In this document: piece after piece, positions 15,508-21,402 of the stretch
How positions within the stretch are numbered: position 1 is the first letter of the stretch
How the letters are laid out: every line of letters begins with the position of its first letter
NCBI RefSeq assembly: GCF_934772795.1
Contig: NZ_CAKVMR010000029.1
Location: 1-27,066, forward strand
DNA: 27,066 bases
Source: an uncultured Holdemanella sp.
GTDB lineage: Bacteria; Bacillota_I; Bacilli_A; Erysipelotrichales; Erysipelotrichaceae
Reading direction: 5' to 3'
The notes under the pieces: model-generated
What the model saw: the letters and a program-made list of their open reading frames with translations, nothing else
Told to the model about the DNA's origin: nothing
The model's database searches: none
Translations under genes and position numbers: made by a program

Positions 15508-16249
15508 TAGCTTTAAAGAATGGTTCAAGGGTAACGAAGAACAATATGCAATCATTGGAGGAACGGCGTGTGACATTCTGATGACAGAGGAAGGTTTGGA
15601 TTTTAGAGCAACAAAGGATATTGACCTTGTTCTGATTATCGAAGCACTTGACGTGAATTTTGGAAAGAAATTTTGGGAATATGTAAAACAGGCTGGATAT
15701 GAACATTGTAATAAGAGTTCGGGTGTGCCGCAGTTTTATCGTTTTAGTCATCCAGTCTCAAATCAGTATCCTGCGATGATCGAACTATTCACGCGAAAGT
15801 TGGATGCCATTCAACTTCCGGAAGATACAGTGATAACACCATTACCAATGGACGAAGATATTTCAAGTCTGTCTGCTATTCTTTTGGATGATGATTACTA
15901 CGAATTTTTGACAAAGGGGAAAGTCACTGTCAACGGAGTAACTGTCTTGGATGCGGCATATTTGATTCCATTTAAGGCAAAAGCTTGGATAGATTTGACA
16001 GATCGCAAAACTTCAGGAGAACATGTTGACAGCAAAAACATCAAGAAACATAAGAACGACGTTTTCCGCTTGACTGAATTGATTGATCCAACAATCAAGA
16101 TTACGGCTCCTCAACCAGTTTATATGGATATTCAAGAGTTTGTACAGCGGATGCAAAATGAAAACATTGACCTTAAACAGTTGGGGTTAGTAGGAAGAAC
16201 GAAAGATCAGATTTTGAAGGAAATAAAAGATTTGTATATAGCACAGTGA
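15491..16249 (+). CDS. AbiEii-like nucleotidyltransferase, probable toxin
   Basis: A 252-aa protein of the DNA polymerase beta-type nucleotidyltransferase superfamily. The active-site pattern is visible: Gly23-Gly24 (IIGGTACDIL), then RATKDIDLVL with metal-binding Asp43 and Asp45, and a probable third acidic residue Glu98 in YPAMIELF. A later segment, LIPFKAKAWIDLTDR, recalls AbiEii-type proteins, where a Lys lies after the catalytic core. AbiEii-family toxins transfer nucleotides to RNA and stop growth on phage infection; whether this one does so is inference. GGAGGAAG 5 nt before ATG 15491 sits in the upstream gene's end, and the 17-bp overlap implies translational coupling. A strong terminator follows. 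Alternatives are an antibiotic-type or housekeeping nucleotidyltransferase, less likely given the paired regulator. Confidence 0.78.
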   Translation: MVTGIDSFKEWFKGNEEQYAIIGGTACDILMTEEGLDFRATKDIDLVLIIEALDVNFGKKFWEYVKQAGYEHCNKSSGVPQFYRFSHPVSNQYPAMIELFTRKLDAIQLPEDTVITPLPMDEDISSLSAILLDDDYYEFLTKGKVTVNGVTVLDAAYLIPFKAKAWIDLTDRKTSGEHVDSKNIKKHKNDVFRLTELIDPTIKITAPQPVYMDIQEFVQRMQNENIDLKQLGLVGRTKDQILKEIKDLYIAQ

Positions 16250-16255
16250 TTCTAG

Positions 16256-16312
16256 TGCCATTTCAGTTCATATGCCAAAATGCAGTGAGCTGAGATGGCA
16301 ATTTTCTTTAGT
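16256..16312 (+). terminator. Terminator of the toxin-antitoxin module
   Basis: TGCCATTTCAGTTCAT (16256-16271) pairs with GTGAGCTGAGATGGCA (16285-16300), a 16-bp stem including three G-U pairs and a 13-nt loop, followed by ATTTTCTTT. Confidence 0.85.
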
Positions 16313-16459
16313 TAAGAATTGTAAGATTTGAGAGAGTATTTGTAACTCTCGTCATTATAATTCATGGTCTTCTGTTGTAAGATTTTTTGGATTTTCTTTC
16401 GGCAACTCTATCTTGAAAATGTAAGCTTTTAAAAAGTGTAATTTTGTTGTCTATACAAT
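16313..16459. other. Non-coding right end of the island
   Basis: No open frame of note. It holds an extra AGTTAAGA half-site (16310-16317) like those of the module operator. A small hairpin, GAGAGT (16332-16337) with ACTCTC (16345-16350), follows. An 11-bp direct repeat, TTGTAAGATTT, occurs at 16319-16329 and 16375-16385. I see no RNA gene. Confidence 0.4.
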
Positions 16460-16482
16460 AAAAAATAGAGATTGCTCTCTAT
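16458..16482 (-). terminator. Terminator of the DUF1836 gene
   Basis: On the minus strand ATAGAGA-GCAA-TCTCTAT followed by TTTTTATTG. The DUF1836 stop codon (16479-16481) lies inside the first arm. The plus strand reads as the same hairpin, so it was probably bidirectional before the island arrived. Confidence 0.75.
16460..16478 (+). repeat. Right copy of 19-bp direct repeat bounding the island
   Basis: AAAAAATAGAGATTGCTCT, identical to 14315-14333, 2145 bp away. It forms most of the DUF1836 terminator. Confidence 0.8.
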
Positions 16483-16967
16483 TCTTGTTTGTATTTTTTT
16501 AGGGTATATTCTGTATGCATCTTATAGATGATGCATTGAATGACATTATCCATCAATTCTTGTTCGTGGTTGGCGTTTTCAAATACGATTGTATTTCGGT
16601 TGTTTTTGAAGACGTCATTTAATGAATCTTCAAATCGAGATATGAATAAGTCATAGGCTTGTTCGATGGTTGAATCTTTCATATTTGTATAAATATGAAG
16701 TAAAGATGTGATTTGTTGCATGGAATAGCATCTTTTTAGGATGGTTAAAACCAAAAAGTAAGCTAAATGACTTTTTGTGTAGTGCTTTTTAACTGGAGGA
16801 TGGACAATGCCTGTTTTGACATAATTGTTGATCATAGCTTTGGTGATGAACTTTTCATCATAGAAATATGTATCTTTTAATTTCTCGTTGATGTAGGTAA
16901 TCACTTGGTCCATATATAGGTCAATTTCGGGTAGGTCTGTCCATCTTGGGAATGTATAATTTTTCAT
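16479..16967 (-). CDS. DUF1836 family protein, putative regulator
   Basis: A 162-aa protein matching the Bacillota DUF1836 pattern: PRWTDLPEIDLYMDQVI at the N-terminus, then FITKAMINNYVKTGIVHPPVKKHYTKSHLAYFLVLTILK, a MerR-like helix-turn-helix stretch (residues ~42-78). The rest is helical. The family has no defined function, and DNA binding is inferred from the helix-turn-helix. It is divergent from degV across a palindrome, so degV and its own gene are plausible targets. The start codon has no ribosome binding site; TACAAT lies exactly 6 nt upstream, suggesting a leaderless mRNA. It ends in its terminator hairpin at the island boundary. Confidence 0.8.
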   Translation of the reverse strand: MKNYTFPRWTDLPEIDLYMDQVITYINEKLKDTYFYDEKFITKAMINNYVKTGIVHPPVKKHYTKSHLAYFLVLTILKRCYSMQQITSLLHIYTNMKDSTIEQAYDLFISRFEDSLNDVFKNNRNTIVFENANHEQELMDNVIQCIIYKMHTEYTLKKYKQE

Positions 16968-16973
16968 ACTTTG

Positions 16974-17002
16974 ATTGTAACATAAAATAAAATCTTACAC
17001 AA
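16974..17002 (-). promoter_or_regulatory. Promoter of the DUF1836 gene, probably leaderless
   Basis: On the minus strand TTGTGT (17002-16997), a 17-base spacer and TACAAT (16979-16974) with an upstream TGT (extended -10). ATG 16967 follows 6 nt later. Confidence 0.6.
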
Positions 17003-17022
17003 TCTAGAAATTAATACTAGAT
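17002..17022. promoter_or_regulatory. 21-bp inverted repeat between divergent promoters (candidate operator)
   Basis: ATCTAG-N9-CTAGAT, centred at 17012. It touches the -35 of the DUF1836 promoter and ends 3 bp before the -35 of the degV promoter. Confidence 0.5.
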
Positions 17023-17025
17023 GTA

Positions 17026-17054
17026 TTGACTTATTTGTATATCTATATTATTGT
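17026..17054 (+). promoter_or_regulatory. degV promoter
   Basis: TTGACT (17026-17031), a 17-base spacer and TATTGT (17049-17054, 4 of 6 consensus bases). The AGAGAGG ribosome binding site follows at once, so the leader is short. Confidence 0.5.
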
Positions 17055-17080
17055 TTATTTAAAGAGAGGTAAAAAAAAGA

Positions 17081-17926
17081 ATGATTCATATTATTTCTGA
17101 TTCATCGACTTTGTATTCGATTGAATCGGCAAAAGAAAAAGGGTTGTCGATTGTTCCTTTGAATATTACTGTTGATTCACAAACATATCGAGATTTTGAG
17201 GATATCACAAGTACACAATTATTAACTATGATTGAAGATCACAAGATTCCAAAAACTTCACAGCCAAGTCTTGGTGAAAAGATTGATTTATATAATGAGC
17301 TTTCTAAAGATGGTGATGAAGTGATCGATATTGCGATGGCTTCTGGTTTAAGTGGAACGTACCAGACGGCTATGATGGCAAAGAATTCTTGTGACAATCC
17401 GGACTTAGTACATGTCGTAGATACTCAAACATTGTGTGGGCCACATCGTTTGATGGTGGATACGGCTTTAGAAATGGCAAATAATGGGGCAAGTGCCAAG
17501 GATATCGTAAAGATGATCGTACAAAGTCGTATGCAGGAAGAGTCGTATCTTGTTCCTGTTGATTTTCAATTCTTAGTTCGTGGTGGAAGAATCAAAGGGT
17601 TAGCAGCTACATTGGGTGGTGCATTAAAATTAATTCCAATTTTGAAAAAAGGCGTTGATGGCATGGGCTTAGATAAGTTTGGCGTGAGTCGTACTTATAA
17701 AAAGGCTGTCAATATGGTGGTTGAAGATTTTAAAAATAATGGTTTTGATTCCAATTATACATTCTACATTTCACATGCTTTTAATGAAGAACTTGCGATG
17801 ATGTTTGAAAAGAAAATCAAAGAAACGTTTGAAGGTGTAAAAGTTGTGATATATCCTTTATCTCCTGCATTTATTACGCAGGGTGGACCTGGATGCGTTG
17901 CAGTACAGGCAATTAAAATGGCTTAG
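17081..17926 (+). CDS. DegV family fatty-acid-binding protein (FakB-like)
   Basis: DegV/FakB proteins bind a fatty acid and present it to the FakA kinase for phosphorylation, feeding exogenous fatty acids into phospholipids. The 281-aa length is standard. Motifs: IISDSST (residues 4-10), IVPLNITVD (24-32), TSQPS (59-63), SGLSGTYQTA, VDTQTLCGP, FLVRGGRIKG and the C-terminal SPAFITQGGPGCVAVQ. AGAGAGG lies 12 nt before ATG 17081. It diverges from the DUF1836 regulator, and its stop codon lies in the terminator stem. Ligand preference is not readable, and no fakA is in the window. Confidence 0.92.
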   Translation: MIHIISDSSTLYSIESAKEKGLSIVPLNITVDSQTYRDFEDITSTQLLTMIEDHKIPKTSQPSLGEKIDLYNELSKDGDEVIDIAMASGLSGTYQTAMMAKNSCDNPDLVHVVDTQTLCGPHRLMVDTALEMANNGASAKDIVKMIVQSRMQEESYLVPVDFQFLVRGGRIKGLAATLGGALKLIPILKKGVDGMGLDKFGVSRTYKKAVNMVVEDFKNNGFDSNYTFYISHAFNEELAMMFEKKIKETFEGVKVVIYPLSPAFITQGGPGCVAVQAIKMA

Positions 17927-17958
17927 GAAAATTTCCTAAGCCATGTTTTTTTTCTTTT
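17918..17958. terminator. degV terminator, possibly shared with the lactate permease gene
   Basis: ATGGCTTAGGAAA (17918-17930) mirrors TTTCCTAAGCCAT (17932-17944), with a T-rich tract (17946-17961) after it on the plus strand. On the minus strand only ATTTTAAT follows, so termination of the convergent gene would be weaker. The degV stop (17924-17926) is in the left arm. Confidence 0.85.
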
Positions 17959-17964
17959 TTTACC

Positions 17965-19491
17965 TTAGAATACCATTTGACCAAAGTAAGCCACAAAACT
18001 CATGACGATGATAAAACCAACACCATAAGGTAAGATCTTCGATAATAATTTAGAATCTTGACCTTGTCCATCTACACTGCTTAATGCGATGGCGATGGAT
18101 TGTGGGGATAACATTTTACCGGCTGCCACACCCAAAGAGTTTAGTGCGACAATCCAATATGGATTGGCATTCAAGCTTTGGGCTGCACTTTCTTGTACGG
18201 CACCAAATAAAACGCCTGAACTTGTTCCTGAACCTGTCACAAATGTTCCTAGACATCCAATCCATGGGGCAAAGAATGGATAGAAGCTTCCTGTAATCGC
18301 AATCGCAAAAGATGCGATAGAAGCAATCATACCCGCATATCCCATGATTTTAGCACAGCCTAGTACACATAACATCGTAATAATCGTTTGTGACATCTGT
18401 TTGATTGTGGCAATAAATACCACTTTGAAATCTCTAAATGTAGCTTTTTGAATCAAGCCACCCAAGATAGCCGATAAGAAGATCCATACACCTGGTGTGT
18501 TGATCCAAGTAAATGTCATTGTGCTTGGATTGTCTCCTGTATAAATAACGGCTGTAGATGCGAACTTTGATAAGTATGTATTGATTGGGGCTACTAATTT
18601 CGAAGTAGATAATAAGAAGATGAAGATAAAGATAAATGGTGACCAAGCACATAATGCCTTTTTAATTGTAATTTTTTCATGTGCCTCTAACTTCATTTCG
18701 TATTCTGGATTTGGTTTTACTTTAGAACCCAAAAGAATCGTACATAATAATGAACATACACTTCCTACGACTACACACAATTCGGAACCTACAAATTTAG
18801 CAACAATCATTTGAGGAATCAAGAAGCTTAATCCAGAAACTAAAGTGACTGCTGTCACACCTTTTAATGCCTTAAATCCTTTTCCTGTCACCATGACGAT
18901 CAAGAATGGACATAATAACATAAATGGAGCTAATTGAAGTGTCTGTGTAAAGGCAAGCTGGGCATTTTCAAGTCCAACTAAATTAGCCAAAGTGACCGTT
19001 GGAATACCAATTGAACCAAATGGAGTGGGAACTCCGTTAGCAATTAGACAAACTGAACAAGAAAATAATGGATCAAAACCTAAAGCTACAAGCATACTTG
19101 CAGGAATGGCAATGGCAGTACCAAAGCCGGCCATACCTTCCATAAATCCACCAAAGCACCATGCGACTAGTAGAACAAGAATTCGTTTGTCGCTTGAAAC
19201 GCTAGTAATCATTTGTTTAATGATTTCCATACCGCGTGTACGTAGTGACAAGTTATATGTAAATACGGCTGCGATAATCACAACAATAATAGGCCATAGA
19301 GCCATTAAGAAGCCTTCACAAGCGGCAGTTACCGTATTTAGAAAACTTTGTTGCCAGATCGCAACAGATAGTAGTACAGAAATAATCAAAGAACCAAAGG
19401 CAGCTTTATATGTGGGCCATCCAAGTACGGTTAGCGCAAATATAAGCCACAAAATGGGACAAAGTCCCAAAATAAAATATAGAAAACTCAT
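17965..19491 (-). CDS. lctP: L-lactate permease (LctP/LldP family)
   Basis: A 508-aa polytopic membrane protein (about 12-14 helices) that moves lactate, and in relatives glycolate, with protons. Family motifs are clear: GFMEGMAGFGTAIAIPASML near residues 114-133, ANGVPTPFGSIGIPT, GTFVTGSGTSSGVLFGAVQ, and NSLGVAAGKMLSPQSIAIA near the C-terminus. A GGGAGA ribosome binding site precedes ATG 19491. The gene is alone on the minus strand with its own strong promoter, and converges with degV. No lactate dehydrogenase or lactate-utilisation genes are present, so uptake versus export is open; export suits a fermenter (inference). Confidence 0.94.
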   Translation of the reverse strand: MSFLYFILGLCPILWLIFALTVLGWPTYKAAFGSLIISVLLSVAIWQQSFLNTVTAACEGFLMALWPIIVVIIAAVFTYNLSLRTRGMEIIKQMITSVSSDKRILVLLVAWCFGGFMEGMAGFGTAIAIPASMLVALGFDPLFSCSVCLIANGVPTPFGSIGIPTVTLANLVGLENAQLAFTQTLQLAPFMLLCPFLIVMVTGKGFKALKGVTAVTLVSGLSFLIPQMIVAKFVGSELCVVVGSVCSLLCTILLGSKVKPNPEYEMKLEAHEKITIKKALCAWSPFIFIFIFLLSTSKLVAPINTYLSKFASTAVIYTGDNPSTMTFTWINTPGVWIFLSAILGGLIQKATFRDFKVVFIATIKQMSQTIITMLCVLGCAKIMGYAGMIASIASFAIAITGSFYPFFAPWIGCLGTFVTGSGTSSGVLFGAVQESAAQSLNANPYWIVALNSLGVAAGKMLSPQSIAIALSSVDGQGQDSKLLSKILPYGVGFIIVMSFVAYFGQMVF

Positions 19492-19515
19492 ATCATCTCT
19501 CCCTTATGCGTGTTG

Positions 19516-19543
19516 ATTATATCAAAGTGAGCATGTTTGTCAA
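19516..19543 (-). promoter_or_regulatory. lctP promoter
   Basis: On the minus strand a perfect TTGACA (19543-19538), a 16-base spacer and a perfect TATAAT (19521-19516). Confidence 0.8.
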
Positions 19544-19685
19544 AAGAAAAACGCTAAAAATAGGCGTGTAAGCGTAATCAAACAACAAATGAGGTTTAAA
19601 TATGTGGTTATTTTTTGACTAACTAAGGAATTAAAAAATTAATGCATTTTTTGATAATGTTGTGGTCTTTTTGAACGGAATGATG

Positions 19686-19729
19686 TATTATAGTGGTACA
19701 AAGTAGCATATTGTGTCATAGAGTGGGGG
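19686..19729 (+). promoter_or_regulatory. mraZ -10 element and four-repeat MraZ box
   Basis: A -10-like TATTAT (19686-19691) is followed by four decamers with GTG or GTA cores at 19693-19695, 19703-19705, 19713-19715 and 19723-19725: ATAGTGG, AAAGTAG, ATTGTGT and AGAGTGG, each 10 nt apart. MraZ is known to bind tandem repeats of this spacing (AAAGTG-type in Mycoplasma, TGGG-type in E. coli). The repeats would overlap the transcription start and the ribosome binding site. No clear -35 was found. Confidence 0.6.
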
Positions 19730-19738
19730 TGAAGACAC

Positions 19739-20170
19739 ATGTTCATGGGGGAATACGCGCATAACATAGATCGTAAGGGGCGATTGATTATGCCAGCTAA
19801 GTTTCGTGAGGAACTAGGTGAACATGTTGTCGTAAACCGAGGACTTGATGGATGCCTGTATGTATATACGGTAGAGCAGTGGCAGCAAGTGTATCAAAAG
19901 CTATCAACTTTGCCTTCGACAAATAAGGATGCGCGTATGTATCAGCGTATGATGTTGTCAAAAGCAGCAGAATGTGAAATGGATAGTCAGGGACGAATTT
20001 TGATTCCATCCTCTTTAATCGCCTTGGCTGGACTTGAAAAAGAATGTTTGATTATAGGTGTCGCCAACCATTTGGAAATTTGGTCTAAAGAGCGTTGGGA
20101 AGCTTTAGAAGAAGAGCAGAGTGCATCTTTTGAAGAGGCAGCGGAACACTTATCAGAAATTATGGGGTAG
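19739..20170 (+). CDS. mraZ: Transcriptional regulator MraZ
   Basis: A 143-aa protein of two SpoVT/AbrB-like halves, each with the DxxGR signature: NIDRKGRLIMPAKFRE (residues ~9-24) and EMDSQGRILIPSSL (~79-92). MraZ forms rings that bind tandem repeats upstream of its own gene and represses the division/wall cluster. GGGGGTGA lies 7-10 nt before ATG 19739; the in-frame ATG at 19745 is an alternative. It is the first gene of the division cluster. Confidence 0.96.
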   Translation: MFMGEYAHNIDRKGRLIMPAKFREELGEHVVVNRGLDGCLYVYTVEQWQQVYQKLSTLPSTNKDARMYQRMMLSKAAECEMDSQGRILIPSSLIALAGLEKECLIIGVANHLEIWSKERWEALEEEQSASFEEAAEHLSEIMG

Positions 20171-20176
20171 TAATGA

Positions 20177-21103
20177 ATGGAACATATTAGTGTATTATTG
20201 AATGAATCGATTGACATGCTACAAATAAAAGAAGATGGGATCTATGTAGATTGCACGCTAGGTCGAGGGGGACATAGTAGTGAAATCTTGAAACGTTTAA
20301 CAAGCGGACATTTATATGCGTTTGATTGTGATCAAAATGCGATTGATGAAAGTACACCGCGTTTGCAGGCAATAGGGGATAATTTCACTTTGATTCATTC
20401 TCCATTTGAGAATTTAAAGAGTGAACTTGCCAAGCGTGGTGTTACTTTAGTAGATGGAATATTTATGGATCTTGGTGTATCGAGTCCACAATTTGATGAT
20501 GGCCAAAGGGGGTTTAGCTATCGTTCGAATGCGCGATTAGATATGCGTATGGATCAGTCACAAGAATTAGATGCCTATGCAGTAGTAAATACGTATGACA
20601 AAGAGGATTTGATTCGTATTTTAAAACGTTATGGTGAAGAGCCATTTGCGGTAAAGATTGCCAATAAAATCTGTAGTGCCAGGGAAAATGCACCGATTGA
20701 AACGACATTTGAATTGGTGGATGTCATTAAATCGGCATTACCGGCAGCTGTTCTAAGAAAGAAGGGGCATCCGGCAAAGCAGACGTTTCAGGCAATTCGC
20801 ATTGAAGTAAATCATGAATTAGAACAGTTAGAAACCGTATTACAGGATGGCTTAACGATGTTGAAGCCACATGGAATTATGGCAGTAATTACATTTCATT
20901 CTCTAGAGGATCGAATTGTGAAAGAGATTTTTAAAGAGGTGGCCGTTGCCAAAAAGGTAAATAAGCGGTTGCCACAAGTGGGGACAGAAAATTTAGAATA
21001 TCAGCTGGTGAATCGAAAGCCGGTTTTAGCAAGTAGTGAAGAATTAGAGAATAATAATCGTGCACACAGTGCCAAACTAAGAGGGATAGAGAAGAAAGGA
21101 TGA
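20177..21103 (+). CDS. rsmH: 16S rRNA (cytosine1402-N4)-methyltransferase
   Basis: SAM-dependent enzyme that N4-methylates C1402 in the 16S rRNA decoding centre. The 308-aa length is standard. Motifs: HISVLLNESIDML at the N-terminus, VDCTLGRGGHSSEIL (SAM motif I, residues ~24-38), GIFMDLGVSSPQFD with FSYR and LDMRMD, KKGHPAKQTFQAIRIEVN, and FHSLEDRIVK. It starts 6 nt after mraZ and its stop overlaps the next start as ATGA. The ribosome binding site is only a GGGG in the mraZ stop region, so translation may be coupled. Confidence 0.96.
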   Translation: MEHISVLLNESIDMLQIKEDGIYVDCTLGRGGHSSEILKRLTSGHLYAFDCDQNAIDESTPRLQAIGDNFTLIHSPFENLKSELAKRGVTLVDGIFMDLGVSSPQFDDGQRGFSYRSNARLDMRMDQSQELDAYAVVNTYDKEDLIRILKRYGEEPFAVKIANKICSARENAPIETTFELVDVIKSALPAAVLRKKGHPAKQTFQAIRIEVNHELEQLETVLQDGLTMLKPHGIMAVITFHSLEDRIVKEIFKEVAVAKKVNKRLPQVGTENLEYQLVNRKPVLASSEELENNNRAHSAKLRGIEKKG

Positions 21104-21384
21104 TGCATATGCAGAGAAGTTTTAGATTAACAAGAGTGCTTGTTTTAACTTTATTTGTGTTATCTGCGGTCTTCTACTTCGTATCAAAAACATATGTAAA
21201 TTCAATGAACATTTCGCTTTCTGTAGAAGAGTCACAATTGAGTGATGAAATTGCGCAGAAAGAACAAACTGTTGAAGAGCTCCAGAATGAAGTCAATACA
21301 TTACAGGAAAAGGGCAGACTGTTAGGAATGCTTGACAATCAGGTCTCTGATAATGAAAATAATATATATGTAATGAATGACTAG
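21100..21384 (+). CDS. ftsL: FtsL-like septum protein
   Basis: A 94-aa bitopic membrane protein. There is a short basic N-terminus, one helix at residues ~13-31 (VLVLTLFVLSAVFYFVSKT), then an external coiled coil (~40-75, EESQLSDEIAQKEQTVEEL). Size, topology and position between rsmH and the division PBP identify it as FtsL-like, though the family is too variable for motif proof. ATG 21100 overlaps the rsmH stop; in-frame ATGs at 21103 and 21109 are alternatives, with AAAGG just upstream. FtsL would act with DivIC/FtsB to recruit the septal synthase. Confidence 0.8.
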   Translation: MMHMQRSFRLTRVLVLTLFVLSAVFYFVSKTYVNSMNISLSVEESQLSDEIAQKEQTVEELQNEVNTLQEKGRLLGMLDNQVSDNENNIYVMND

Positions 21385-21402
21385 ATGGAGTGGTGATGTA
21401 TA

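Larger units (their letters stand above)
14334..16478. mobile_element. Inserted defence-type island (no recombinase gene)
   Basis: The 2145-bp segment (counting one repeat copy) lies between two identical 19-bp repeats. It contains a stand-alone terminator, an operator-rich promoter, a winged-helix gene, an AbiEii-like nucleotidyltransferase gene, a second terminator and ~150 bp of non-coding DNA. Deleting it rejoins AAAAAATAGAGATTGCTCT to CTATTC, restoring a perfect ATAGAGA-TTGC-TCTCTAT terminator. The stop codons of the two flanking convergent genes would then lie one in each arm, 10 bp apart. Leu codon CTG is visibly more used here than in neighbours such as degV. No transposase, integrase or terminal inverted repeats were found, so mobilisation in trans is inferred. 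Confidence 0.65.

Noticed and set aside
15302..15751. 149-aa antisense open frame across the toxin-antitoxin gene junction
   Set aside because: It lies opposite two well-supported overlapping genes, is rich in low-complexity Leu/Phe/His, and has no promoter or ribosome binding site.
16332..16350. Small RNA or terminator hairpin GAGAGT/ACTCTC in the island's right end
   Set aside because: A 6-bp stem without a T-run, promoter or conserved fold; too little to call an RNA.
14334..16459. Transposon-type terminal inverted repeats at the island ends
   Set aside because: The left end (TTTAAGATATTGG) and the reverse complement of the right end (ATTGTATAGACAAC) do not match.
18992..19516. 174-aa open frame antisense to the lactate permease gene
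   Set aside because: It is a shadow of a strongly conserved membrane protein gene, has no ribosome binding site, and its translation shows no coherent domain.
19551..19577. Imperfect hairpin ACGCTA/TAGGCGT upstream of the lactate permease promoter
   Set aside because: The stem is short with a bulge, no T-run follows on either strand in a useful position, and no transcript is known to end there.
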